64,000 nucleotides of DNA from Megascapheus bottae (GCA_024803745.1 JANJXV010000006.1:40107501-40171500); one strand, 5' to 3'. Positions 10,079 to 21,885 are shown, counted from the first letter of the stretch. Translations and numbers: made by a program. The notes: generated from the letters alone by a model not told the origin.

Positions 10079-10272
10079 GGCTGGGAGTTTGGCCTAGTGG
10101 TTGAGTGCTTGCCTAGCATGCACGAAGACCTGGGTTCGATTCCTCAGTACCACATACATAGGAAAAAGCCAGAAGTGGTGCTGAGGCTCAAGTGGTAGAG
10201 AAAATCCAAGAACAGTGCTCAGGCTCTGAGCTCAAGCCCAGGACTGGCAAAAACAAACAAACAAACAAACAT
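10077..10272 (+). mobile_element. IDL-Geo SINE with internal deletion, inside an AT tract
   Basis: The ID half is intact ('gggttcgattcctc'). The Geo half jumps from 'caagtggtagag' to 'aaaatccaag', losing the usual 'ctctagccttgag' segment. The tail is AAAC units, followed by 'atatat', so the element sits in the microsatellite. Confidence 0.9.
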
Positions 10273-12407
10273 ATATGGTAGTTCTGAGAGATGAGGCTAC
10301 CAGTACCAGCTGGCTTATCTGGTAAGAAATAACACTGAGATTCAAACCCAGTCTACCTGCACTGGAGTAGTGCATTTCCCAGCAATCTACCCTGCATGAG
10401 CCGCGTACCTGAGTCTAGACTAGGGAGGATCATTCAATTATCATTGATGTGGAGAATCAGAAAGAGCAATTTTCAGTTCACTCAGTGCCATTTGCTCGGC
10501 TTCTTTTTTTTTTTAAACCATTTTGCTATGGGAACAGCACTTGTTTGTATCTGCTGAGTGAGCAGGCTTCCTCTCAGCTAGTCCTACGTCATCACTCGCA
10601 CAGGAATCTGACTCCTTGAGAGGGGAGTGTGTGTTATTTTAAGTACTACATGAGCTATATTTTATGTCCACATCATAAAATGTAAAGATGGCACACAGGT
10701 CTGCTTCTGAAGGTACAGGAGACAATCACTGGAGACCCATCAGATAAATAGAACACTGCTTGTGGAGCTGCCTCTCTAACTGGGGATAGCTCTGTTCTCA
10801 GTGCTCTGTGTTAATTTCTGCCAAGAGCTAACAATTCTAATGGAGAAGATCTGAAGGCAAAGCTCTTGCAAGCAAGTTAACCTGCTTAGCACACAGATCT
10901 TAAATCAACTCTATAATCCATTGTGTTGATGCCAGCATGGGAAAATAGCTTACCATTCATGCATCTCCATGATGTAATATTACATAAGATTTGGAAAACA
11001 GAGGCTTATGGAATCAAACCAGAGTCAGCTATACTGAACACTATTTATATTTTGTTCTTTCTGAGTGGCCAGATCTTGGCAAATAATGTACATATTGACA
11101 TAAGAAGGCAGTGATCTCTTAGGGCCAAAGGCACTCTGTGGGAATCTCTAGTTGATACCAAAAAAGGACACAGCAACACTGTTTGAGAAAGAAAATCCAT
11201 GCTTGTCAGGGAGAGTTGCTTTCAGCTCTGGAGAACATTTGGTTATTTTTCATTCGCTTGACCCCTTCAAACCAACACTAGGAAAGTATTTCCTGGACTT
11301 GTGTCAGTGTGATTTCATTGTCTTAATCATACAAGTGTGAGTTTCACCCGAGCAAAACCTGGGGGCTGCCTTCTTTCTCTCTCCTTCTTCCTGCCTCTTC
11401 CTTCCCCCTTCTCTACTCTTTTTTCCTGCCTCCCCAAAGAGGTGGTTTTATTTTGTATCTTACAAAAGTAATAGGATCCATGCTGAAATGTTTGCTCTGG
11501 ATTCTTAAATGTCTCTGGACACTGGTGACTATCATTTTCGTCTTATGAAACTTAGGCTCTACGTTAGGGTCTCATTAAGTTATCTAAGCATCCCGTCCCT
11601 TCCTAGCTAGTGCCAGGTGGAGATGACCTCAGGAACTTCATTTTATCCCACCATCAGAGGCTCACGAAGTGGGATTCCTGACATGCGCATATAGGAATGA
11701 TGTCACTGCTTGGGGATACTGAGCAGATCACTCCAACTGGCCTAGAATAATTTACCCTCAAGCTCAATGCCAACAGGCAGCAGAACTCTGAAAAATCTCA
11801 GAACACTATTAAATATAATAAAATCTCCTTGGCTAATAATCATCAAAATTTAATGATGGCTTTCAGTATTCTTTTTATAACGTGTTGTATCTGTCATGGG
11901 TCAAAAGAGGTACCCACTTCCCAACCAAACAATAACATTAAGTGAAGACTTATATAAAGTCTTTCTCTATTAGAAGAGTTAGTTTTGGCTCCTAAGCACT
12001 AGCTTTTATGGGTCCCTATAAAAATCATGACTCGTTCGTAGTAGCTGGATTTTCCTAGTTTTGCAATGAATTTATTCCTTATGCTGGTTTGTTAAAGTGC
12101 ATAGAGAGTGAGTGACTTCAACTCAGGAAAGATGAAGTAGACGTAGTTCTCCTGACACTGAAAATGACAGGTGTTCTATGTATGAAAACAGCATAAGAAG
12201 GCCCTGGGTAATGAAGAAAGGCAGCGCAGTTTAGACCATTGGGGCTCCATGGTGATGTCCACAGACCTCCTTTGTGGTCTCCTGTGCTAGATATGGAGCT
12301 GAAAATGCCAAAGATCAAGAAATGCCAACAGATGCAGCAGTAAAATGTCCTCAAGAACAGCTCATTTTATCTAGCCAAAGAACAAAATGAATGCCCCACC
12401 TCTGTTG
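10273..12407. other. unassigned sequence
   Basis: Nothing gene-like is recognised over about 2.1 kb. A polypyrimidine stretch lies at about 11365-11434. 'gagattcaaacccagtctac' near 10340 hints at a degraded MIR but is too short to call. Confidence 0.5.
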
Positions 12408-12595
12408 TTCTAGGCAGTTGGTACTTGGGTCTGAACGCAGGCATTGGCTCTTGCTTGGCTGCTACTCTACCACTTGAGCCACACTTGCATCCTGAATGTT
12501 TTGATTGTTATTTTGAAGATGGAGTCACACTGATTTTCCTTCTTGGGCTGGCTTTCAATCATAATCTTCCAGGTCTCAGCCTTCTGACTATGTTA
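12408..12595 (-). mobile_element. 7SL-Geo-like SINE, old
   Basis: The complement shows a tRNA-like tail ('ctctaccacttgagccacac') joined to a 7SL-like part ('gggctggctttcaatcataa' to 'tctcagccttctgac'). The part beyond the 7SL box is missing or too diverged to see. Confidence 0.65.
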
Positions 12596-12699
12596 GATTC
12601 AAATAGACCTCTTTTAAGTAAATTACTGGTTTTGCTTGAAATATTATGTATGTTTTATTTACTAGATATATTTTTAGGAGACAATTTTTTATTTTTTAT

Positions 12700-13420
12700 T
12701 TTTGTAATTAAAAGAAGGGTTATATTATATTTGCCAGATAGATGGTGCATTTCTTCACAAACATTGATACCCCTTCTCATGTTTTGTCCCCATATCCCTC
12801 CCTTCACCCCCTCTCCTCATCTTGTTTCCCCCTTCCCTATCCTATTTCAAATAAACAAATAAACATATATACAATATACCAGAAAGCAAGGTAAGATACT
12901 GCTACAATATGAGATAACCAAGGGACAATGAAAGAGATGAGAAATAACATAGTACATTAAGGAGAAAAATCACACATTATATGGCTCTTGTTTCTATATT
13001 GTGAAGGTCCTTTCATTTAGCCTCATCCTATATGGCCTTATGTATCTAGGTTTTGCCCTATTGTAAACTTCTGCGAGGAGAATCCAAGGTTTACACTAAT
13101 TATGACAAATGAGGGAAACCACTGAGCCTATGTTCCTTTGGGTATGGCTTACTTCACTTAATATGATTTTTTTTTTCCAGTCCTGGGCTTGAGCTCAGGG
13201 CCTGAGCACTGTCCTTGGACTTTCTCAAGGCTAGAGCTCTACCACTTGAGCCTCAGCACCACTTCCGGCTTTTTTTTTTGTATGTATGTGGTACCAAGGA
13301 ATCGAACCCGGGTCTTCGTGCATGCTAGGCAAGCACTTTAACCACTAGGCCAAACTACTGGCTTAATATGATTTTTTCCAAGGAAGACAAATATTTTTGT
13401 TTTCTAAAAAAATTATGTTT
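12700..13420 (-). mobile_element. L1 3' UTR fragment, antisense, split by an IDL-Geo
   Basis: The plus strand carries antisense L1 3' UTR style sequence: 'gtccccatatccctcccttc' and 'gtatggcttacttcacttaa'. It resumes with 'atatgattttttccaagg' after the SINE. Boundaries are approximate and no ORF2 reading frame survives. Confidence 0.55.
13173..13361 (-). mobile_element. IDL-Geo SINE with 16-bp target-site duplication in L1
   Basis: Complete in complement, from 'ccagtcctgggcttgagctc' to 'ctaggccaaactactggc'. 'cttaatatgatttttt' occurs at both ends (13157-13172 and 13362-13377), giving clear insertion boundaries inside the older L1. Confidence 0.93.
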
Positions 13421-13422
13421 GT

Positions 13423-13780
13423 GGGCTGGGAGTTTGGCCTAGTGGTAGAGTGCTTGCCTAGCATGCACGAAGACCTGGGTTCAATTCTTCAGTACCACAT
13501 ACATAGCAAAAAGCTCTACTACTTGATCCTCAACACCATTTCTGGCCTTTTGTTCACAAACATATTGCTTGGTTAGAAATCTAAAACTTGAAGGCGGGAG
13601 CTTGGCCGAGTGATAAAAGTGCTTGTCTAGCATGCTCGAAGACCCAGGTTTGATTCCTCGGTACCACATACACAGAAAAAAAGCTGGAAGTGGTGCTGAG
13701 GCTCAAGTGGTAGAGCTCTAGCCTTGAGAAAGTCCAAGGACAGTGCTCAGGCCCTGAGCTCAAGCCCAGGACTGGCAAGA
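13423..13780 (+). mobile_element. composite SINE: IDL (+), Geo fragment (-), then full IDL-Geo (+)
   Basis: A plus-strand IDL unit (13423-13508) runs into a minus-strand Geo fragment (13509-13551; 'agctctactacttgatcctc'). Then come about 40 bp of other sequence and a complete plus-strand IDL-Geo (13591-13779). 'aaattatgtttgtg' precedes the block and 'aaatttatgtttgtg' follows it. The spacer holds the inverse word 'cacaaacata' at 13555-13564. It could be one rearranged insertion or two separate events. Confidence 0.75.
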
Positions 13781-13794
13781 AATTTATGTTTGTG

Positions 13795-14599
13795 ACTTTG
13801 TTTCTAAGATTTTTATACAAAAACAAAGTTTGGTTTTTATTCATGAATTTACAATTGAATGAAGATAAAATATAAAATGAGATGGGGCAGAATAGGGCAG
13901 AATAGGCCTTTGTTTCCTAATCAAATGATGTCTTGATTATTTGAAGTTAGTTTTATTTCTAACACTAACATGGGAGATAGTTCTCAAAAATTTGAGTAAA
14001 AACTTAAAGTTATGTCATATATTATGTTGTTCCATCTACTTATATATAAGTAACATTTTTATCTTTTCCTTCTTAAGTTCCTTTACTTTATAGAAGTATG
14101 GTTGTACTTTATAAAAATACTACATTATTCATGTTCTTAAAAATGTTTAAAATGTGACATACACCATTGCAAATGGTTATAAAAAAATGTAATGTGGAAA
14201 GTATTACAACCTAAAAGAGCTCTCATGTCACAAATGCTTTACATGGATGATTTACTTTGATTTAATTTGGGACACTTTTAGAAGCGTACTTTGTGTTTAT
14301 AATAGTATTCACAGAGCTTGGAAATAAAATTTCTGCTTAATTTTAAAATGTTGGACCCATGAGACATCAAAATAAAAGATGTAAGCTTCACATCTCAGAG
14401 AACAAGGAGAGGAGAAATAGAATGGGGCTAAAAATGTGTGAAGAGATAAAAACCAAGCATTACCTGAATTTGGTAAGAGACACAAATTTGCTAATTGAAG
14501 AACCAGAAAACCTAAAGTAAGAAAGCACAAAAAATCCATGCCAAACTACATCCTAAGTTAAACTTCTGAAAACTAAAGACAAATTAAAATCTTGAGAAT
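13795..14599. other. AT-rich unassigned sequence
   Basis: No gene or clear repeat. The texture is that of old, degraded L1-like DNA ('acttatatataagtaacatt'), but no diagnostic words were found. Confidence 0.45.
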
Positions 14600-14820
14600 G
14601 AACGAATGCAGCAGTGGTATTTATTAGACACAATGTTGGAAATGAACTCTACAACTTGTGGAGAGCGATGGGAGGGGAAAACTGGAAGAGTATGAGGATG
14701 GAAGGGGTAACATTGTCCAAAAAGAAATATGCTCAGTACCTGACTTATGTAACGGTAACTCCTCTGAACATCACCTGTATAAAAACTATAAAAGATAGAA
14801 TATTAAAAAGTAATTTTGAA
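14600..14820 (+). mobile_element. L1 3' end
   Basis: 'gatgggaggggaaaactgg', 'ctgacttatgtaacggtaac' and 'gaacatcacctgtataaaaa' follow the order seen at 4.6-4.8 kb, so both are 3' ends of related L1 copies. The overlapping 71-codon open frame is not a protein. Confidence 0.65.
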
Positions 14821-15357
14821 AGTGTCTAGAGAAAAAAGTGACATCTTAGCCTATAGGGGAAAGCCCATTACAGTCCAGTAGATTCCACCTCAAAAACCAT
14901 GAAGGCCACAGGAAAATGACAAAAAAAAACACAAAACAACCCTTTCCAGTTCTGAAAAGGAAGACATGCCAGGCAAGAATCTTCTATTTGAGTTGGAGGT
15001 GTGGGTCATTTCGTAGAGTCCTAGCCAATGAGTTCAGGTACTGAGTTCAGGTCCTAGTCTGAAAGCTAAGAGTCTTATACACAAGAGAAAATGTGATGAA
15101 GGGGACTTCACAATATTCTCAGGTATTTAAAAACCTTGAGCTAGTGGGATTTTTGCAAGAGTATGAACAGAGGTCAGATGTTCACCTGCTGCTGGGAGGT
15201 TAAAAAAATCTGCTAGGAAAACCCTTGCACTAAATATGCCTCAGGTCAAGCCAAAGATTCTATTTTGTTTTTGTTTCATCGAAACAGCTTCCTGTTTTAT
15301 AGCAACCTGATCTTGTTTTGTAATTACAATAGCTTGTCAAGTTTAATACTCTCTTTT
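14821..15357. other. unassigned sequence
   Basis: No family recognised. 'gagttcaggtactgagttca' near 15030 may be a degraded tRNA-like SINE tail but cannot be delimited. Confidence 0.4.
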
Positions 15358-15552
15358 ATGGTGGGGTGAAGTGGTTTATGCCTGTAATTACAGCTACTCA
15401 GGAGGTTAAGTTTAGGAAGATCTTGGTCCAAGACTGGCCCTGGGTAAAAACATGAGACTCTACCCCAAAAATCTAAAGCCAAAAGAGCTGAAAGTATAGC
15501 TCAGATGATAAAGTGCTTGCCTAGCAAGCTGAGTCCCTAAGTTCAAGAGACA
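15358..15552 (+). mobile_element. older 7SL-tRNA SINE
   Basis: The 7SL-like head 'tttatgcctgtaattacagc' and 'actcaggagg' joins, through 'catgagactctaccccaaaa', a tRNA-like tail 'tatagctcagatgataaagt' and 'cctagcaagc'. The middle lacks the insert that defines Geo, so this belongs to the pre-Geo class. Confidence 0.7.
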
Positions 15553-16865
15553 GACAGATAGATCCATCAATCATATCTTTTCTCTCTGCTGTAGATTATT
15601 CTGTCTGCCCTTTTTGGTCCTCTCTTGTGCTAATAATTGTCCCAAATGTCTGTTGATTTTTGGCAATCCATTTATATTTAAAAGTAAAAGGCCATGTTAA
15701 TAATCTAGTGCTTCATTGCTTAATGGTTAATAGAACTGAGCAGTAAGAAATGTTCTTGCCATGATTTTGGCAAGTTATTTCTAAGATAGTTCAAAAAGAC
15801 TTTCAACTATCCCACTATAAGCTATAATCAAAGTTAAAAACATAAGGGAAGTAAGAAAGAGTAATGATGAAAAATAAGTTAGGAAGAATATGATTCAAAG
15901 AATATGTCTCCAAATTAATAATCAAGCTGGAAGAATAAATCAAGCTGGGAATTTGTGCCTTCTTCTTATGTGTAGCCCTAGCCACTTAGGAGGCTTCCTA
16001 CACACTGGGAAGATTGACTGGGAATGGTAACGTTTAAATGACACAGAGGAATTTGGTCTGTGAATGATCCAGCCACCTCGCCCTCAGGTGGATATCTGGA
16101 ATGTATTCTGTGTATTCTCCTGGGGCCCCCAATGGGAAGCATCTCCAATTCCATTGGCTCTTCCCCCTGAGAACACCTTCCGAATAACCTCTTTAGTCCC
16201 AAGGACTTACCTCAGCTTACAGAGGCATCCAAGCTAAGAGCTTGTCCCCATCTTTTCCAGATGAAGACGCTAAGGCATGGGCCAGCTGATTCCTTGACCC
16301 TGGCCAAAGAGCAAGAGGCAGACAGAGGCTTGTGACTGCAAGACCATCATATGTTGATGCCCGCCGGCACCAGTACTGACAGTACACCGAGCACCTTGTG
16401 AGGGGCTGCACAGAATCTATTTTTCACATGATCAAATAAGCTCATCATTGTTAAGTGAACGTCCAAGACCAAAAGGTAGTGCTAGGGAAAGTACTTGAAC
16501 ACAGGGTTTGAATCTTAGTTACTCTGCCACTGCTAGCTGGCTCTGTAGTGGAAGTGAGCAGGCGCTAGACTTTCAGTGGAAGACTCAAAAGGGCACAGGT
16601 ACTTGTTCTTTTTCTCCTGATTCTTTCTGCTGAGTTCTCTTCCTGAGTCAGCCTGAATGAGTTCCTGGGCTCTTTCTTTCCTCTAGCCCTGCTCAACCTT
16701 CCCTTCCTTTCCTTGGTTCATTTCTGGATGCCAGTTTTGCCTCTGAAGAAGGCAAGCAGGGGGAGAGGGAGGGTGGCCAGAGATTCCTGAGCATTGTTTC
16801 AATGCCAGGGACTTGGCTTAAGACTTCTAGAAGTCTATTTATGCTCAGGACACAAAATTAAGAAA
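15553..16865. other. unassigned sequence
   Basis: No gene recognised. 'cttgtccccatcttttccag' with 'atgaagacgctaaggcatgg' near 16240-16280 could be a MIR remnant but is weak. Confidence 0.45.
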
Positions 16866-16999
16866 AGCTAGCAGTTGCTGCATGGTAGTAGTGCTTCCTT
16901 GGAATCCCAGCACTTGAGACATCAAAGGAGGGTAAGGAGTTCAAGGCCAGCCTGCACTATATAGCAAGACTCTATCTCAATCAAGTAAACAAAAATAAA
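16866..16999 (+). mobile_element. B1 SINE
   Basis: 'aatcccagcacttgagacat', 'gttcaaggccagcctgcact' and 'gcaagactctatctcaa' follow the classical rodent B1 layout and not the 7SL-Geo head. It is followed by an A-rich tail and a GA microsatellite. Confidence 0.8.
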
Positions 17000-17000
17000 G

Positions 17001-17001
<1 letters not shown>

Positions 17002-17059
<58 letters not shown>

Positions 17060-17074
17060 AGGGAGGGAGGAAAG
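17002..17074. repeat. (GA)n microsatellite with G-rich end
   Basis: A pure GA tract to about 17049, then a G run and GGGA units to 17074. It begins right after the B1 tail, so it probably grew from that tail. Confidence 0.95.
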
Positions 17075-18061
17075 AGAAGTAAAATAAAAAGTAAGCACAA
17101 CAAAAATCAAAGCTAAGTAGCTAAATAATTTACTTAAAGAATTTACCCAAGGATAAGTATAGTTCCAGGCTCCCATCACATGGGCTCTGCAGCAGCCCTC
17201 TCTCCACTGAGTCAGGTGAAGATCTGGCATAAGGAGATGGAAAAGGTGTCAACAACCTGTAAGGGCACACATTTCTAGCTATACATCAGGCAACGTCTAT
17301 TGACAAGCCTTCCAGTGTAATCTCCCAGCTTCGTGTTCAGAACATGGACTGGAAATTATACCCATGATAGGACAGATCTATCACTCTGAGAGCAAATCCA
17401 GTCTGTGCCCAATGATTGTTTAAAACTTAAGTACATTTCATTCCTCAGTTATGAGCAATCTAGGTGTTGCATTTGGTGCTAACCGTTACAAGGTAAGAGT
17501 CAAAACAGAGAAAAGGTCTGGTTTTTATTTAGGAGGAGGTTAATTCATGGTTTGGAAAAAATGGACCACACACAGCTAAGGCAGCTAAGTGCATGCATGA
17601 CATTTGTATATAAGCTCCTTGTGTGAGGGGACCAGAAAAGAGCTGGGTTGGCTGGTGGGAATTCTCAGCCCCTTCTGCACACTTTTGATTAAGCCATCAT
17701 ACCCAATTTAGAATCACACCACTTGAAAAAAATGGGAAGAACTAGAAGGGAGACAGAATAAACATGATATGGATTGCTTCATAACATGTAAAGTATAAGA
17801 AGTGACATATTTATTTTCCTAGATAATAATAAAGCTGGAACATGTACCTTACTCATCTAAGCATCAGGATTTCCAGAATCATGTTGAGATTCTCTCCCCA
17901 TCCCTCTTCTTGGTTTTAGGAATTGTTATTGAGGGCCTCAGTATCACAGGGACCAGTGTCTGTCTCCAGGGAAGCAGGTAACCAGTTCTTCCTTCTTAGC
18001 ATGCTCTATGGGTGGGACCAGGTCTTTGAGGCCTTCAGCCAATTTCTCTACCTGCACCTCA

Positions 18062-18063
<2 letters not shown>
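17075..18063. other. unassigned unique sequence
   Basis: No repeat or gene recognised in just under 1 kb. Confidence 0.5.

Positions 18064-18111
<48 letters not shown>
18064..18111. repeat. (GT)24 microsatellite at a SINE tail
   Basis: A perfect GT tract abutting the tail end of the minus-strand 7SL-Geo at 18113, that is, a CA tail on the element's own strand. Confidence 0.97.
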
Positions 18112-18112
<1 letters not shown>

Positions 18113-18337
18113 TGATCCTTGGGCTTAAACTCAGGGTTTAGGTGCTATCCCTGAGCTTTTTTTTGCCCAAGGCTAGTGCTCTACCACTTGAGCCACAGCT
18201 CCACTTCTTTTTGGTGGTTAACTGGAGATAAGAATCTCATAGATATTTCTACCCATGCTGGCTTTGAACCAGTATCTTCAGATCTCAGCCTGCTGAGTAG
18301 TTAGGATTACAAGAGTGAGCCACTAGCACTGGGTTTG
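18113..18337 (-). mobile_element. 7SL-Geo SINE, near full length
   Basis: The complement order is complete: Geo tail ('gatccttgggcttaaactca'), 'ctctaccacttgagccacag', linker 'ggttaactggagataagaat', and 7SL part ending 'gtagttaggattacaagagt'. This is a good representative of the intermediate SINE class. Confidence 0.85.
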
Positions 18338-18433
18338 CACACCTCAGTTTTGAAACCAAAATCTTAACCATAGATCAACTCTGTCATTCTTTGTACAAAA
18401 CAAAACATAGTAAGAAGTTGTTTACCAGCTGCC

Positions 18434-18515
<82 letters not shown>
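18434..18515. repeat. (CA)n microsatellite with two AAAC interruptions
   Basis: A CA tract of about 80 bp, interrupted by 'aaac' near 18472 and near its end. It is not attached to an obvious SINE tail. Confidence 0.97.
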
Positions 18516-18519
<4 letters not shown>

Positions 18520-18603
18520 TTGGGTAATCAAACCAAGTCCTTTGGAAATGAATGGCTTCCTGACATCTGTGAATAAAAGGCTTTCACAAACCAGTATGTT
18601 TCA

Positions 18604-18728
18604 ATGGCTGAGAGCATGAACTGTTTGATTCATGGCCCAGCTCTATCTATTAGCTGACTAATCCTGGGCAAATTATTTCACTTTTCTGTTATCTGATGTG
18701 CAAATTCAGAGTGAAAACTAAGTCACAA
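18604..18728 (+). mobile_element. MIR SINE, sense
   Basis: 'gagagcatgaactgtttgat', 'agctgactaatcctgggcaa' and 'attatttcacttttctgtta' fit the MIR tRNA-related region and core in order. Confidence 0.75.
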
Positions 18729-18774
18729 GGTATTTACTCAAGGATAGAAAAACATGTAGCATAGATTTGTTTGT

Positions 18775-18815
18775 TTGTTTGTTTATTTTTGTCAGTCATG
18801 GGGCTTGGGCACTGC
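18775..18815 (-). mobile_element. Geo-tail fragment
   Basis: 'tttgtcagtcatggggcttg' followed by 'ggcactgcc' is the complement of a Geo 3' end preceded by its TTTG tail. The rest of the element is missing. Confidence 0.5.
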
Positions 18816-18829
18816 CTCACACATCCTCT

Positions 18830-19190
18830 AATTCAACCGCCCAAGGCCGAACTCCCACTACTTTAGAATGTGCCTAAATTTGGAGATAGCATTCATTGAC
18901 ATGAGTGCAACACTATTTGAGTGAACCCTGTTCCAATATAGCTTGTGTACTTATTAAAAGAGGAGATTAGGGACCATGGAGAGACCCTGGGGGGCACAAA
19001 TGCAGAGAGTAGGGTCATGAGAAGAGGCAGTAAAATGGTGGTCACCTGCAATTAGAAGGCCCTCCCAGGAAACAGCCCTGCAGCCCTGCCAGCATCTTGA
19101 TATTAGATTTCCAGTTTCTGGATTGATGGAAAATGTATTTTTGTTGTTTAAGCCACTCAGCCTGTGGTATTCATGGAAAACTAGTATGTC
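18830..19190 (+). mobile_element. MaLR-type LTR
   Basis: 'cctaaatttggagatagcat', 'cttattaaaagaggagatta', 'gatattagatttccagtttc', 'ttgttgtttaagccactcag' and 'cctgtggtattc' appear in LTR order, with the 3' end near 19190. It is better preserved than the LTR at 3.0 kb. Confidence 0.8.
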
Positions 19191-19289
19191 ATCCAGTGCC
19201 ATCAGCATTGCTCATGCTTGACCCGCCTCAGGGAGGAGGGACCCCATTGCCTCAGGATGTGATCTGTGATGCTCAGCGTGAACAACAAG

Positions 19290-20145
19290 GCTGTGGAGGG
19301 TGGAAGAAGGTTGGTAGGAATGTAAACCACTGCAATCACTGTGGAATTCACTATGGAGTGTTTAAAAAACTAAAAAGAGAACTGTCATGCAATCTAGTGA
19401 TAGCACTCTGAAGGAATGTAAGTCAGGATATAATAATGACACTGACACATCTGTGTTCATTGCAGCACAATTCACAACAGCCTAGCTACAGAAACAGCCT
19501 AGATGTCTTACAGCTGATGAATGGGTAAGAAAATGTGATGTATGCATGTATATATAGAGAGGTAGAGAGAGAGAAAACTATATATTAGATATGTGTCTAT
19601 ATATTGTATATATGTCTATATATTGCATATAGATATATATGTGTCCAATGCAATATTATTCAGCCATAAGGAAAATGAAATTATTTCATTTGGATGGACC
19701 TGAAAATGATCATTTTTAATGAAATAAACAAGGTTCAGAAAGACAAACGTTTCATGTTTTCTTTTATAGGGGGAATACTAGACTTAAGGGTAAACATATG
19801 AACACATATAGACTCACATGTACATATAAAGAGAGAGAACGTGTTACTAAATGGGGAACTGTGTAAGGGCATTAGACAGCAGAAGAGTAAAAGAGAATGA
19901 AAGATGAACAGTATCAAAACACATCACATCTGTGAATGTGGATAATGAAGAGTAGGAAAGATGGGAAAAGTGAGAGAACGCGTGACTGAGGTATGTCATG
20001 TATATTTGTGAAATACCATGGTGAAACCCCTTAGAACAATTAACATACACATAAAAACAGAATGACAGGAATGTAAGACAGGTCCTGTCTATGCGAGTAG
20101 GAGGGAGAAGATGAAGGAAGGGGAGCATGGTTAAAGTAACAGTGC
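19290..20145 (+). mobile_element. L1 3' region, sense
   Basis: Starts at the end-of-ORF2 landmark 'ggtaggaatgtaaaccactg'. It continues with 'gttcattgcagcacaattca', 'agatgtcttacagctgatga', 'atgggtaag' and 'caatattattcagccataag'. A simple tatata/gtctat repeat (about 19540-19640) lies within. Frames are broken, so this is a dead copy. Confidence 0.85.
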
Positions 20146-21424
20146 ACATGTATGGACCCCCTGCACAGCTAATGGATGCTTTAAAAATGCAGGGAAAAGG
20201 AGTGCCACTTGCTTGATTTGGGGAAGGATGTGCACCCTCCAGCCCACAGCCCTTGTGTGTGGGGCTGCATCACACCTGCCAGGGGCCTGCTTTGTCAGGA
20301 CTGCTGGGTGCCTGCAACCACCTGGAGTCTGCAGCCCCTGACACAGGGAACCTTGAACTTCCTGGTACTGGCCTTCCAGCCTCCATTTCCCTCCCTCTTT
20401 TGCTGCCCTCACAAATATTCAGCACGCCAGCCTCTTGAGTCAATTATTATTCCTTTCAGAAAACTGGAGAGAGAAATGATATCCTTAACTACCTGAGAGA
20501 GAATGAATAGAGACACCTCTATAAACACCATCTGAGAGGCTGACAGCCAGAGCCCCACTTGACCTTCTCCAGCAAGATGGCCCGGTCCTCTCCCACTGGG
20601 GAGGAACAAGGGGGACCAAGCTGGCTTGTGCTGACAGCATCACACACAGCCATGTGACAAGCAGCCCCAGCCTTGCCCTGAATTCTTCGAGGCCAAGCAG
20701 CCCAGGTAGCAAGCAACTCCCTCCACCCAGCTCCCCAAGCAGCAGAGAGCACTCTACAGCCATCAGGACAAACCCTTTTCTCATTCATTAGTATCCAGGA
20801 AGCCAAGGCTCTGTCCCCCATTTGGTTTGGACATGGCTGTGTCATCTGATCCTTTCATCCAATCTTCAAACCAAAGACCAGATCAACCCAGCTGCCCTGA
20901 CTTCAAAGCAGACACTGAGTAGAATCATCTGTGATTCATCCCTGAGCACATCCTCTTCTTCTGTGACCAGAGAGACCCAGGCAGATACTCATCAGAAGGT
21001 CTGGGTTTGTTGTTGTTAAACCCCAAACCTTTATAGGAGTGAGGTTTTCACAATGTTGATGACACGAAGCTGTCAATAATCTGGGTCCTTTCCAGAGGAG
21101 TGACCAATTTCCTGTCATTGTGTTCTATCTTCCTGCCTCCACTCTCAAGTAAAGGGCCCTCCTTAGCACACTCTGATCTAGGCACTTGTCGCAGCCAGAA
21201 TGCTCCAGTGATGTATCTCCTGTCAGCATCCTCCCAGACTTCTCTTTGCTTCCAACCTAAGGTCTTCTCAGAGAACATCCATCCATCCCCTGGCTGGAGG
21301 AATTGGAAGAAATGGGAAGGTTTCCACGTGACTCATTCATGAATCACCCACAAGGCTGTGGTTCCTAGCTGAAGGGCAGTGGCAGATCTCAGACATTTTA
21401 AGATGCTTCCCACACTTCTACAAG
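20146..21424. other. unassigned unique sequence, moderately GC-rich
   Basis: Several overlapping frames of 60-108 codons on both strands at 20.1-21.1 kb have no recognisable domain and no consistent strand. I see no exon I would defend. Confidence 0.45.
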
Positions 21425-21885
21425 GCTTAAACATTTTGTTTTGAGATTACAAAAATAATGCTCATTCAATGTAAATAGTCAGAGACATGTTATATTGCTT
21501 TTGTGTTTTTGTATCTTGCAGTTTGACTTAAACATTTGTCCACATAATACCAAATTTATAACCTAAGTTTTCAATAGCAACACTATTTCTAATGAAATGG
21601 CTGTATATTGATTCTTAACAAAACTAACTCCCCGATTATGAGACAGAAGGTTATGGTGTTTTGCTCTTATAAACGCTTGCAATGAACATCTTTGACTAGA
21701 CATTTTTATCCCAATTTCTGTTTGCTTTCATAGGCTCACTTCCAGGAAGTGCAGTGAACTCTGCATCAAAAAGTATGCACAAGTTTTATTGCCTTAAATA
21801 CATTCCAGAAAGATCGCACCACCTTTTCACCATTAAGTATCAATGTGTTTTACAACTGATCTTGGTACGTTTTTAAAGAAGTGAA
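21425..21885 (-). mobile_element. ancient L1 3' UTR, antisense
   Basis: 'gctcttataaacgcttgcaa' with 'tgaacatctttgac', then 'ggctcacttccaggaagtgc' and 'acattccagaaagatcgcac', reproduce in degraded form the antisense tail of old mammalian L1s. Confidence 0.65.

Noticed and set aside
15940..15995. Possible 7SL fragment ('ctagccacttaggaggcttc')
   Set aside because: Too short; flanking sequence does not continue in 7SL order.
16230..16530. Possible MIR remnants
   Set aside because: Only one weak word per candidate and wrong spacing to the next landmark.
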